A stretch of 64,000 nt of DNA from Ollibium composti (GTDB lineage: Bacteria > Pseudomonadota > Alphaproteobacteria > Rhizobiales > Rhizobiaceae). Location of the stretch: the NCBI RefSeq assembly GCF_004801285.1, contig NZ_SSNY01000013.1, positions 1 to 64,000 of the forward strand. Direction: 5' to 3'. Position 1 is the first letter of the stretch. Each line of letters opens with the position of its first letter. The notes below the pieces were generated by a model. The model saw only the letters and a list, made by a program, of their open reading frames with translations, was not told the origin of the DNA and searched no databases. A program made the translations under genes and the position numbers. This document shows, in pieces, positions 44,600-54,865 of this stretch.

Positions 44600-45646
44600 T
44601 CAATCGATCTCGAAGTTGCCGTGCGGCACGGTGAGACTGTAGTCCAGACGGTCGTTGCCTATATCGAGCTTGGCCGCGCCGTTGAGCGAGGCCGGCACGA
44701 CACGTTCCAGCGCCACCGAACCGAAGCGCTTGCCGTTCTTCGGTTCTTTGTGCGGCGCGATCCGTTCGTGCCATGCCAGCGACAGCGAAAGGTCGTCCGG
44801 CTCGCCCTCAAGCCCGGCAACGACCTCGACGAAGCCGTCCGGCCTGGAGAGCGCGCCGTAGCTGACGGAATTGACGGCTAGCTCGTGCATGGCAAGGCCG
44901 ATGTGGAGGGCGGCGTTCGGGTTGAGGAACGGGTTGGCGCCCTCGAAGCGCAGGCTGTTCACCGGGTCTGGGCCGTAGCGGCCGACCTGGCCGGCCACCA
45001 GTTCGCGCAACCGCGCGCCGCGCCAGTTCGACGAGGTCACCAGATCCTGCGAGGAGGCGAGCGATTGCAGCCGGCCGCGGAAGCGGGTCAGGAAGTCGGC
45101 GATGCCGTCGGAATAGCGGCCGGTCTGGGAGGCGATGCCCTGGATGATGGCAAGCAGGTTCTTGGACCGGTGACTGACTTCGCGCAGCAGCGTGCGCAGC
45201 GTCTGTTCGCGCCGCTTCTGCTCGGTGGTCTCGACCTTGGTGGTGACGATGCCCTGCACTGCGCCGCTGTCGTCGAGGTCGGCGTCGACCCAGATCTCGA
45301 ACCAGCGCATGCCGTCTTCGGCCGGCATGCCGATCTCGAAACGCTCCGGCTTGCCGGTGGCGACGACTTTGCGACGGGCCGTGTCGAGGCGTTCGGCCTG
45401 TGCGGCCGGGAGCATGTTCTGCCCGGCCTCGCCGTCGCCGGATACCCAGGGCGCGCGCATGTTGCGGCCCCACACCATCTTCAGGTCACGGTCCTGGTAG
45501 AGCACGGCGACGCCCGCATTGCGCAGGGCGTGCATCAGCGCCCGGCCGAGCTGTCCGTCTTTCTCGTCGGTCGGCAGGCCTATCGTCTCGTCGCTATAGG
45601 AACTCTGCCCTTTTGGGGTAGACCCGAAACTCATGTGCCAACGCAT
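44600..45646 (-). CDS. PAS-HWE sensor histidine kinase, candidate PhyR kinase
   Basis: A 348-residue cytoplasmic kinase. A PAS_4-type domain at about 40-145 (ALRNAGVAVLYQDRDLKMVW) is followed by an HWE kinase core: H box LLREVSHRSKNLLAIIQGIASQT, N box GLAMHELAVNSVSYGALS and the HWE tryptophan-glutamate pair in LSLAWHERI. HWE kinases are the kinases that phosphorylate PhyR in alphaproteobacteria, and this gene is next to phyR with its own EcfG-type promoter. ATG 45646 abuts GGAGGGG; ATG 45634 is an alternative start. Confidence 0.88.
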   Translation of the reverse strand: MRWHMSFGSTPKGQSSYSDETIGLPTDEKDGQLGRALMHALRNAGVAVLYQDRDLKMVWGRNMRAPWVSGDGEAGQNMLPAAQAERLDTARRKVVATGKPERFEIGMPAEDGMRWFEIWVDADLDDSGAVQGIVTTKVETTEQKRREQTLRTLLREVSHRSKNLLAIIQGIASQTGRYSDGIADFLTRFRGRLQSLASSQDLVTSSNWRGARLRELVAGQVGRYGPDPVNSLRFEGANPFLNPNAALHIGLAMHELAVNSVSYGALSRPDGFVEVVAGLEGEPDDLSLSLAWHERIAPHKEPKNGKRFGSVALERVVPASLNGAAKLDIGNDRLDYSLTVPHGNFEID

Positions 45647-45663
45647 CCCCTCCAGGCAGTTGC

Positions 45664-45688
45664 AACGGCATATGCTGGATTAGGTTCC
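45664..45688 (-). promoter_or_regulatory. EcfG-type promoter for HWE kinase gene
   Basis: Minus strand GGAAC (45688-45684), 16-bp spacer, CGTT (45667-45664), ending 18 bp before the 45646 start codon. Confidence 0.8.
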
Positions 45689-45821
45689 ATCAGGCCGGCG
45701 ATGATCGGTGAAAAGTGTGACGAAAGGGTTCCGCCGGGCTGCTGTCCGGTGAGGACCGCAACCCGGCGGCGACTGGAAACCGATTGAGGGGGGCGGCTTC
45801 CAGTATCGAACGGCCGGCCAT

Positions 45822-45986
45822 TCACGCTCGCCTGAAGAGCGCGGCCAGCAGGGAGAGCACGAGGAACGCCAGGAAGATGAAGAACAGGATCTTGGCCAGC
45901 CCGGCCGAGGCCCCGGCTATGCCGCCGAATCCGAGCGCGCCGGCGATGATGGCCACGACAAGAAACACCAGCGCCCAGTAGAGCAT
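45822..45986 (-). CDS. DUF1328 small membrane protein (YtjA-like)
   Basis: A 54-residue, almost wholly hydrophobic protein: MLYWALVFLVVAIIAGALGF, then GGIAGASAGLAKILFFIFLAF and a short FRRA tail, which is the full DUF1328 pattern. AAGGAG lies 8 nt upstream of the ATG at 45986, and an EcfG promoter immediately precedes it. Family members are often stress induced; the function is unknown. Confidence 0.9.
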   Translation of the reverse strand: MLYWALVFLVVAIIAGALGFGGIAGASAGLAKILFFIFLAFLVLSLLAALFRRA

Positions 45987-46014
45987 TGTCCATCTCCTTC
46001 AAGCGATGGCTGAA

Positions 46015-46039
46015 AACGCCGGTCATCGCCGTTTGTTCC
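46015..46039 (-). promoter_or_regulatory. EcfG-type promoter for DUF1328 gene
   Basis: Minus strand GGAAC (46039-46035), 16-bp spacer, CGTT (46018-46015), 29 bp before the start codon of the DUF1328 gene. Confidence 0.8.
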
Positions 46040-46062
46040 ATGATTGTGCGAAAAGCGCCGCC

Positions 46063-46857
46063 TCAGGCGGCGGCCTTGGCCTGCCGGTCGAAGAACAGCG
46101 CCTGGCTGATGAGCGCCTTGACCATATCGGGATTGAACGGCTTGGTGACGAGGAAGGCCGGTTCCGGACGCTCGCCCGTCAGCAGCCGCTCCGGGAAGGC
46201 GGTGATGAAGATCACCGGCACCGAGGTCGAGGACAGGATCTCGTTGACGGCCTCGATGCCCGAGCTGCCGTCGGCGAGCTGAATGTCTGCCAGCACCATA
46301 TGCGGGTGCGTGCGGCCGAAAAGGGCAACCGCCTCGGCATGGGTGCGTGCCGTGCCGACGACGCGATGGCCGAGGCTTTCCACCATCTCCTCGATGTCCA
46401 TGGCGATCAGCGGCTCGTCCTCGATGATGAGGATATCGGTCGCGACCTGGCGCGAAATCTCGTTCGAGGCCTCGGCCAGCAGGTCGGAGAAGGCGTCTTC
46501 GTCGATGTCGAGGATCTCGGCGGCTTCGGCCGCGCTGAAGCCCTCGACCGCGACCAGCAGGAAAGCCTGGCGCGGCAGCGGCGCCAGCGCGTTGAGGTTG
46601 GCGGCGGCGCGTTGTTCCCATGCCGACTGGGCTTCCTCCTGCGGCACGCGGATGGCGACGGAGGTGAACAGCCTGGCGAAGACCTTGTAGAGCGCGATGC
46701 GGTCGCTGGACGCCTTGGGGAAGATGTCGACGTCGGCGATGATCGCTTCCAGCATCGCGGCCACCAGGGCATCGCCGCTTTCCTGCGAGCCCGAAACGGC
46801 GCGTGAGAAACGGCGCAGGAACGGCAGGTGCGGAGCGATGGTTGCGGACAAGCTCAT
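46063..46857 (-). CDS. phyR: General stress response anti-anti-sigma regulator PhyR
   Basis: A 264-residue response regulator with an N-terminal sigma-like domain (about 1-130, sigma2/sigma4-like helices, no functional DNA-binding region) and a C-terminal receiver (about 138-260). Receiver residues are IIEDEPLIAMD and the phospho-acceptor Asp in MVLADIQLADGSSGIEAV. Once phosphorylated, PhyR sequesters NepR and frees EcfG. It is divergent from nepR-ecfG with facing EcfG promoters between them. Normal length. Confidence 0.97.
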   Translation of the reverse strand: MSLSATIAPHLPFLRRFSRAVSGSQESGDALVAAMLEAIIADVDIFPKASSDRIALYKVFARLFTSVAIRVPQEEAQSAWEQRAAANLNALAPLPRQAFLLVAVEGFSAAEAAEILDIDEDAFSDLLAEASNEISRQVATDILIIEDEPLIAMDIEEMVESLGHRVVGTARTHAEAVALFGRTHPHMVLADIQLADGSSGIEAVNEILSSTSVPVIFITAFPERLLTGERPEPAFLVTKPFNPDMVKALISQALFFDRQAKAAA

Positions 46858-46939
46858 GATGAACGTCTCCCTCAGATGACGTGCTTAGGATCGGATCAGG
46901 CGGATTGCAAACCCCCACGGTGCAAGGCCCGGACCTAAA

Positions 46940-46964
46940 AACGTCAGCCGGTGAAAAAAGTTCC
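46940..46964 (-). promoter_or_regulatory. EcfG-type promoter for phyR
   Basis: Minus strand GGAAC (46964-46960), 16-bp spacer, CGTT (46943-46940). It lies 83 bp upstream of phyR and 8 bp from the divergent nepR promoter. Confidence 0.88.
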
Positions 46965-46972
46965 GCGGCAAG

Positions 46973-46997
46973 GGAACGATTTTCCGCAACATGCGTT
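46973..46997 (+). promoter_or_regulatory. EcfG-type promoter for nepR-ecfG
   Basis: GGAAC (46973-46977), 16-bp spacer, CGTTTT (from 46994). It lies 79 bp before the nepR start, making ecfG autoregulatory. Confidence 0.9.
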
Positions 46998-47076
46998 TTC
47001 GGCTCCAATCGGGGTGACCAGACAAGGGTGCCGCTCGCCTTGACGTATGGTGGACGGCGGCGGGGACGGGGAAAAT

Positions 47077-47277
47077 ATGAAGGACATGATGAAGACCTCC
47101 ACGGCTGACGCGCGACAGCGTCGGAAGGGTTCCGGCGACCTGCTCGGGCCGAACTCTGAAATCGGCCGCAAACTCCGACAATATTACGACGACCTGGTTT
47201 CCGAGGACGTGCCGGATCGCTTCGCCCAGCTGCTGGCGCAGCTGGAGCAGGCAAAACCTGCCTCCAAGAAGGACTGA
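47077..47277 (+). CDS. nepR: Anti-sigma factor NepR
   Basis: A 66-residue protein from ATG 47077 (GACGGGGAAAAT upstream; an ATG at 47047 would add ten residues without a ribosome binding site). The two-helix NepR core is IGRKLRQYYDDLVSEDVPDRFAQLLAQLEQA. It binds EcfG in the absence of stress and phosphorylated PhyR under stress. Three base pairs separate it from ecfG. Confidence 0.95.
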   Translation: MKDMMKTSTADARQRRKGSGDLLGPNSEIGRKLRQYYDDLVSEDVPDRFAQLLAQLEQAKPASKKD

Positions 47278-47280
47278 CGC

Positions 47281-47829
47281 ATGGCCGTTTCGCAGGGCTT
47301 CAAGACCGATCTGCTCGGTTCGATCCCGTCCTTGCGCGCGTTCGCGCTGTCGTTGGCGCAGAACGCTGACAAGGCGGACGACCTCGTCCAGGAAACACTG
47401 GTCAAGGCATGGGACAAGCACGCCTCCTTCCAGCCCGGCACCAACCTCAAGGCCTGGCTGTTCACCATCCTGCGCAACGAGTTCTATTCGCAGATGCGCA
47501 AGCGCGGCCGCGAGGTGCAGGACAGCGACGGCATCATGACGGCCAAGCTCGCCGTCCATCCGGCCCAGCACGGCCAGCTCGACCTCGAGGATTTCCGCGG
47601 CGCGCTGGAGCAGCTACCGGAGGACCAGCGCGAGGCGATCATCCTGATCGGCGCGTCCGGCTTTTCCTATGAGGAAGCGGCCGAGATCTGCGGTTGTGCT
47701 GTCGGTACCATCAAGAGCCGCGTCTCGCGGGCCCGTGCCAAGCTGCAGGAAATCCTGCAGATCACCGGCGAGGACGAGTACGGCCCGGACGCCATCTCCA
47801 CCCAGGTGATGGGCAAGCCGGCCGCCTGA
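47281..47829 (+). CDS. ecfG: ECF sigma factor EcfG (general stress)
   Basis: A 182-residue ECF15-type sigma factor. Region 2 (about 10-75) contains LAQNADKADDLVQETLVKAWDKHASFQPGTNLKAWLFTILRN, and region 4 (about 105-160) contains EQLPEDQREAIILIGASGFSYEEAAEICGCAVGTIKSRVSRARAKL. The nepR-ecfG pair and divergent phyR are the canonical arrangement. It directs RNA polymerase to GGAAC-N16-CGTT promoters, several of which surround it. Confidence 0.97.
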   Translation: MAVSQGFKTDLLGSIPSLRAFALSLAQNADKADDLVQETLVKAWDKHASFQPGTNLKAWLFTILRNEFYSQMRKRGREVQDSDGIMTAKLAVHPAQHGQLDLEDFRGALEQLPEDQREAIILIGASGFSYEEAAEICGCAVGTIKSRVSRARAKLQEILQITGEDEYGPDAISTQVMGKPAA

Positions 47830-47836
47830 TCCGCGT

Positions 47837-48217
47837 TCAGGCCGGCGAGAGGCGGCCGCAGGCCGCGGCGACGGCGTTCACCAGGTCGGCGCCGGCATAG
47901 GGTTTGGCGACGAAGGCGACTTCGGGAAACGAAGCCTGGACTTCGTCGGCGTCGGAATGGCCCGAAGCGAAGACGAACGGTTTGCCCGCCTGTTGCAGCC
48001 GGCGGGCGAAATCGAGTGTCGAGACGCCGTTGAGCATCAGATCGACGATGGCGACGTCGACGGACGAGACGGCGGCCTGCGGGTCGATTTCCTCCAGCGC
48101 GCGCACGGTGATGACCTCCGCCGCGCCGTTGTCCAGGCACAACTGTTCCACGTCCATGGCGATCAAGGGTTCATCCTCGAGCAGGAGCACGCGCAGGCCG
48201 TCGAGCAAATCAGACAT
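47837..48217 (-). CDS. Single-domain response regulator
   Basis: A 126-residue stand-alone receiver from ATG 48217 (MSDLLDGLRVLLLEDEPLIAMDV). Acidic pocket LLEDEP, phospho-acceptor Asp in VAIVDLMLNG, Thr/Ser position in FASGHS and Lys in FVAKPYAGADL. No output domain, so it may relay phosphate between kinases, as single-domain regulators of the alphaproteobacterial stress response do. It is convergent with ecfG, only 7 bp apart. Partner unproven. Confidence 0.88.
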   Translation of the reverse strand: MSDLLDGLRVLLLEDEPLIAMDVEQLCLDNGAAEVITVRALEEIDPQAAVSSVDVAIVDLMLNGVSTLDFARRLQQAGKPFVFASGHSDADEVQASFPEVAFVAKPYAGADLVNAVAAACGRLSPA

Positions 48218-48336
48218 TCGTTGAGCCTCGGCAAACCGCAGAATCGCGTCCTTAAAAAGCCGGCGAGTCATGAGCGTTGACGGCGCTCCTGTCATTTAAA
48301 AAAGACATGCGGGGCGACATCTGAGCGTGAGCGGGC

Positions 48337-48361
48337 GGAACCCTATCGACGCTGGGACGTT
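48337..48361 (+). promoter_or_regulatory. EcfG-type promoter for Crp/Fnr gene
   Basis: GGAAC (48337-48341), 16-bp spacer, CGTT (48358-48361), 25 bp before the start codon at 48387. Confidence 0.8.
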
Positions 48362-48386
48362 GCTGTCCGGCATTGAGGGGGTCTGA

Positions 48387-49148
48387 ATGTCAGGTCAAAA
48401 CGGCCGCTCCGTTTCCACGCGTCGATATCCTTGCGAAAACTGCCCGTTGCGGCCGTTGCCGGTCTTCCGCGAATTCACGGCCAAGGAACTCGCCTATGTC
48501 ACCCATTTCAAGAAGGGCGAGCTGGCGGTGGAGCGGGGCGCGACCGTGTTGGTCGAAGGCAGCCACAGCGCGCATCTCTATACGGTGCTGTCCGGGTGGG
48601 CGTTTCGCTACAAGCTGTTGTCGGACGGCCGGCGGCAGATCCTCAATTACACCATGCCGGGCGACCTGATCGGCCTGCAGGGCAGCGTCATGGGCGAGAT
48701 GCAGCACTCGGTCGAAGCGCTGTCGCCGATGCTGCTTTGCGTGTTCGAGCGCGGCGAACTGCATGATCTCTATCGCAACTATCCCGAACTGGCCTATGAC
48801 ATCACATGGCTTGCCTCGCGCGAGGAACGGATGCTGGACGAGAACCTGCTCAGCGTCGGCCGTCGCTCGGCGCTGGAGCGCTGCGCCTATCTCATCGCCT
48901 TCATATGCGCGCGCGCGGACGGCGTCGGCCTGATCGCGCGCAAGCCCGTCGCCATCCCGATCACCCAGCAGCATGTCGCCGATACGCTCGGCCTGTCGCT
49001 TGTCCACACCAACAAGACGATCCGCAAGCTGGCGGCGCGCGGGCTGGTGCGCTGGCGCGACGGCGGCTGCGAGGTGCTCGATGTCGACGGATTGAAGGAA
49101 CTGGCGCATTGGGAAGGGCTCGGCGAGGAGCGCCGGCCGCTGGTATGA
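48387..49148 (+). CDS. Crp/Fnr-family transcriptional regulator
   Basis: A 253-residue regulator. A short CxxC-containing N-terminus (RYPCENCPLRPLPVF) is followed by a cyclic-nucleotide-binding-like domain (about 40-150; YTMPGDLIGLQGSVMG) and a helix-turn-helix of the Crp type (ITQQHVADTLGLSLVHTNKTIRKLAARGL). Only two closely spaced N-terminal cysteines are seen, so a [4Fe-4S] cluster as in FNR is unlikely without others. Preceded by an EcfG-type promoter, placing it as a probable secondary regulator of the stress response. Ligand unknown. Confidence 0.92.
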   Translation: MSGQNGRSVSTRRYPCENCPLRPLPVFREFTAKELAYVTHFKKGELAVERGATVLVEGSHSAHLYTVLSGWAFRYKLLSDGRRQILNYTMPGDLIGLQGSVMGEMQHSVEALSPMLLCVFERGELHDLYRNYPELAYDITWLASREERMLDENLLSVGRRSALERCAYLIAFICARADGVGLIARKPVAIPITQQHVADTLGLSLVHTNKTIRKLAARGLVRWRDGGCEVLDVDGLKELAHWEGLGEERRPLV

Positions 49149-49179
49149 GGCGGCCGTTTTCGGCAGGCCGAACGCTGGC

Positions 49180-49204
49180 GGAACAATGGACCGTACCGGA
49201 CGTT
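49180..49204 (+). promoter_or_regulatory. EcfG-type promoter for DUF883 gene
   Basis: GGAAC (49180-49184), 16-bp spacer, CGTT (49201-49204), 29 bp upstream of the start codon at 49233. Confidence 0.82.
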
Positions 49205-49232
49205 TGCAATGACCAAACACAGGAGCACCAGA

Positions 49233-49565
49233 ATGGCGACCGCAAAGACCGTCAACCAGACCACCGCCGGCGACAATGCCACGGCCGATCTCGAAGCCGA
49301 TATCCGGCAGCTCAGGGCCGACATCGAAAAGCTGGCCAAGCAGATGGCGGCCACCGGCCAGCAGGGCTACGGCACCGCGCGTCGCGCCGCCGCCGAGGGC
49401 GTCGAGCAGTTGCGCGTGCAGGGCGAGGCGGCGATGGACAGCCTCAAGACCAATGCGCGCGACCTGGAGGAACAGGTTCTGGCGAGCGTGCGCGAAAAGC
49501 CGGTGACATCGCTGGCGATCGCGGCCGGCGTCGGCTTTCTGTTCGCGCTCCTGTCGCGCCGCTAG
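49233..49565 (+). CDS. DUF883/ElaB-like membrane-anchored protein
   Basis: A 110-residue protein from ATG 49233 with AGGAGC upstream. A long amphipathic coiled coil (about 20-85: LEADIRQLRADIEKLAKQMAATG and on) ends in VREKPVTSLAIAAGVGFLFALLSRR, the glycine-containing tail anchor of the ElaB/YqjD/DUF883 family, which can tether ribosomes to the membrane in E. coli. A strong EcfG promoter precedes it. Confidence 0.9.
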   Translation: MATAKTVNQTTAGDNATADLEADIRQLRADIEKLAKQMAATGQQGYGTARRAAAEGVEQLRVQGEAAMDSLKTNARDLEEQVLASVREKPVTSLAIAAGVGFLFALLSRR

Positions 49566-49567
49566 GC

Positions 49568-49610
49568 CATGATGCCGAAAAGTGTGAAACGGTTTTCGGA
49601 CGACATCATG
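49568..49610. repeat. Rhizobial palindromic intergenic repeat
   Basis: CATGATGCCGAAAA - 11 nt - TTTTCGG-ACGA-CATCATG, an imperfect inverted repeat lying 2 bp after the DUF883 stop codon. The sequence matches a palindrome often seen between genes in rhizobial genomes. It might act as a transcript-end hairpin. Confidence 0.65.
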
Positions 49611-49691
49611 ATCTATCTATTTGATTTTGCCGCATGTATGCGACGCCAAGTGTTTCCACTTGGCTGCAACATGCTCTAGCCGGGCGCCGCC

Positions 49692-50156
49692 ATGGGAACA
49701 CTGGCATCGCTGCTCGCGGGTTTCGCCTCAGGGGAGACGGCCGCTGCGTTGAAGCGAGCGAAGCTCGCCGCAATCGTCCATCTGCTTGCTGGAACGGCGG
49801 CACTTGTCGGCGCCGGCTTCCTCGTCGGCGCCCTCTATATCTGGACGGCGCTGCGCTATGGCTCGATCGAGGCCGCCACCGGGTTCGGCGTCGGCTTCCT
49901 GGTCATCGCGGGACTGATCCTGCTTGTCTTTAGGCTGTCGGCCGGTTCGCGTGCCAGGCAGCGGGAACGCCGTCGCAAGGCCGACATGACCGCGGTCGGT
50001 CTCACCGCGGCGCTGGCGCTGCTGCCGGCGCTCGCGCGCGGCAAGGGCGGGCTAGGCCTGATCCTCGGTCCGGCGGCGGCGATGCTCGCCTATGCGATCT
50101 ACCGCGAGAACGTCAAATCCGGACCGGACGACCCGGACCCTGGAGCCGGCATTTGA
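49692..50156 (+). CDS. Holin-X-like (phage holin superfamily III) membrane protein
   Basis: A 154-residue protein with two adjacent helices (about 25-52 and 60-82; HLLAGTAALVGAGFLVGALYIW and FGVGFLVIAGLILLVFRL) followed by a basic stretch (RARQRERRRK) and a third hydrophobic region. This is the Act-holin/DUF1469-like pattern found beside DUF883 genes in stress loci. No phage genes are nearby, so the holin name is only structural. May be transcribed with the DUF883 gene. Confidence 0.7.
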   Translation: MGTLASLLAGFASGETAAALKRAKLAAIVHLLAGTAALVGAGFLVGALYIWTALRYGSIEAATGFGVGFLVIAGLILLVFRLSAGSRARQRERRRKADMTAVGLTAALALLPALARGKGGLGLILGPAAAMLAYAIYRENVKSGPDDPDPGAGI

Positions 50157-50170
50157 GGCGCCCGAAGGCT

Positions 50171-50195
50171 GGAACCTTCGCGGTTACCCATCGTT
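50171..50195 (+). promoter_or_regulatory. EcfG-type promoter for small membrane protein gene
   Basis: GGAAC (50171-50175), 16-bp spacer, CGTT (50192-50195), 90 bp upstream of the start at 50285. Confidence 0.75.
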
Positions 50196-50284
50196 AGCCT
50201 CCCTGAAAGCGTCGCGTTCCAATGCAGGATCAATGCGTTGGATTCCTTGTGCCCTGCGGCACACGGCGCTCCAAGGAGGCGACC

Positions 50285-50461
50285 ATGGTCAAGATCATTC
50301 CACACAACGAAGCCCGTCAGGGGCGCTGGGGTTGGCATGTGCTGATCGTGCTTGTCGCGGCCCTGCTGCTCGCCTTCGCCGTCTGGGGCGGCGTCGGCTT
50401 CTACGGCGAGATGCTGGACAACGGCACGCCGGCCGCCGACACCGCCGCTCCCGGCGGTTGA
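50285..50461 (+). CDS. 58-residue single-pass membrane protein
   Basis: ATG 50285 has a strong AAGGAGG 7 nt upstream. The protein is a basic N-terminus (MVKIIPHNEARQGRWGW), one transmembrane helix (HVLIVLVAALLLAFAVWGGVGFY) and a short Thr/Ala/Pro tail. A well-formed ribosome binding site and an EcfG-type promoter argue that it is real. No family known to me; a stress-induced envelope peptide is plausible. Confidence 0.75.
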   Translation: MVKIIPHNEARQGRWGWHVLIVLVAALLLAFAVWGGVGFYGEMLDNGTPAADTAAPGG

Positions 50462-50637
50462 TGCGGTCTCCTACCGCTTCTTCCTGCCTGTCGCGACCTG
50501 ATGGCAGGTCGTGGCAGGAAGGTATCGGCCTCTTTTTTCAATCCTGTCGGATCGTGCCGCGTCGCGCCGTCCTTGCATAAACGGACCGCGCGCGCTTTCA
50601 TTTCGTCTGCGATGCGTCGTATCCGGGAGGAACGAGA

Positions 50638-51840
50638 ATGACGCATTCCTACCGTTGGATGATCGTCGCCGCCGGCGCCCTGATGGGCTGCGTGGCCATC
50701 GGCGCGATGTTTTCGCTGGCCATCTTCCTTGAGCCGATCGCCGTCGATACGCAATGGTCGCGTGCCGGCATCTCCAGCGCCATGACGCTGAACTTCCTCG
50801 TCATGGGGGTGAGCGGCTTCGCCTGGGGCGCGGTGACGGACCGGTTCGGCGCCCGCATCGTGGTGCTGACCGGCGCGGTGCTTTTGGGGCTGGCGCTGGT
50901 GCTGGCGAGCCAGGCTCACTCGCTACTGGCCTTCCAGCTCGGTTACGGCGTGCTGGTGGGGATCGCGGCGTCGACCTTCTTCGCACCGATGATCGCGCTC
51001 ACCACCGCCTGGTTCGACCGACAGCGCAGCCTTGCCGTCTCGCTCGTCTCGGCCGGCATGGGGGTTGCGCCGATGACGGTCTCGCCCTTCGCGCGCTGGC
51101 TGATCACTGCCTATGACTGGCGCACGGCCATGCTGGTCATCGGCATCGGCGCCTGGGTGCTGCTGTTGCCGACCGCGCTGCTGGTGCGCCAGCCGCCGCA
51201 AACGGCAGGGGATGTGCCGGCCGGCGGCGAAATCGCCGGTGAGCCGGACATGACGGTCTGGCAGGCGTTGCGCTCGCCGCAGTTCCTGGTGCTGGGGCTC
51301 ACCTTCTTCGCCTGCTGCGCGGCGCATTCGGGGCCGATCTTCCACATGGTCAGCTACGCCATGCTGTGCGGCGTGGCGCCGATGGCGGCGGTCACCATCT
51401 ACAGCGTCGAAGGGCTGGCGGGGCTGGGCGGGCGCATCCTGTTCGGCGTCGCCGGAGACAGGCTGGGCGCCAAGCCGGTGCTGGTCGCCGGCCTGCTGAT
51501 CCAGGCGGCGGTGATCCCGGCCTATCTGCTGGCCGGCGGGCTCGGGCAGTTCTACGGGCTGGCGGTGATCTTCGGCGCCACCTATGGCGGCACCATGCCG
51601 CTCTATGCGGTCTTGGCACGGGAGTATTTCGGACCGCGCATCATGGGCACGGTGTTCGGCGCGGCGACGATGCTGTCGGCGCTCGGCATGTCCTTCGGCC
51701 CGTTGGCCGGCGGCATGATCTACGACGCCTATGCCAGCTATTCGTGGCTGTTCATCGGCTCGGCGCTGGTCGGGCTGGGCGCGGCCGGCATGGCGCTGGC
51801 TTTCCCGCGGGTGAAGCCGGCCTTGCCGCAACCGGCATGA
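50638..51840 (+). CDS. MFS transporter, OFA-like
   Basis: A 400-residue membrane protein with 12 predicted helices. Start at 50638 with GGAGG upstream. Features are the N-terminal YRWMIVAAGALMGCVAIGAMFSLAIFL, the loop 2-3 motif WGAVTDRFGARIV, and the second-half repeat GRILFGVAGDRLGAK. The OFA-like (oxalate/formate antiporter) subgroup is suggested by the LEPIAVDTQWSRAGISSAM segment. Substrate unknown. Confidence 0.9.
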   Translation: MTHSYRWMIVAAGALMGCVAIGAMFSLAIFLEPIAVDTQWSRAGISSAMTLNFLVMGVSGFAWGAVTDRFGARIVVLTGAVLLGLALVLASQAHSLLAFQLGYGVLVGIAASTFFAPMIALTTAWFDRQRSLAVSLVSAGMGVAPMTVSPFARWLITAYDWRTAMLVIGIGAWVLLLPTALLVRQPPQTAGDVPAGGEIAGEPDMTVWQALRSPQFLVLGLTFFACCAAHSGPIFHMVSYAMLCGVAPMAAVTIYSVEGLAGLGGRILFGVAGDRLGAKPVLVAGLLIQAAVIPAYLLAGGLGQFYGLAVIFGATYGGTMPLYAVLAREYFGPRIMGTVFGAATMLSALGMSFGPLAGGMIYDAYASYSWLFIGSALVGLGAAGMALAFPRVKPALPQPA

Positions 51841-51892
51841 GCGGAACCGGCCCGGGCGGCCGGCTCAACGATTTGCGGAGAGAGGCGCTGCC

Positions 51893-54622
<2,730 letters not shown>

Positions 54623-54865
54623 AAATGGTCCTTTCGCTTGTATTCCTGATCGTGGCGGCGGGCTCGATCGAGGCCCGTCAAGCCGATCCTGAACGGATAA
54701 AACACCGAAAAGCGCCCGGAACTTGTTCTGGACGCAAAGTCGCTGGACAGATAAGAGGGGCCACAAACGATGTCAACGTTGCGTGCGCCGGCTCGAGCGC
54801 GCCCAATTCCGCCACATTTCGGTTGATCTCAACAGCCGGACAGTTCCCCCACCGGAGTGATCTTC

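Noticed and set aside
49692..50156. Prophage remnant because of the holin-like gene
   Set aside because: No other phage genes; the family commonly occurs next to DUF883 genes in bacterial stress loci.
51841..51892. GC-rich inverted repeat between MFS and SecA genes as terminator
   Set aside because: Short 6-bp stem and no T-run on either side.
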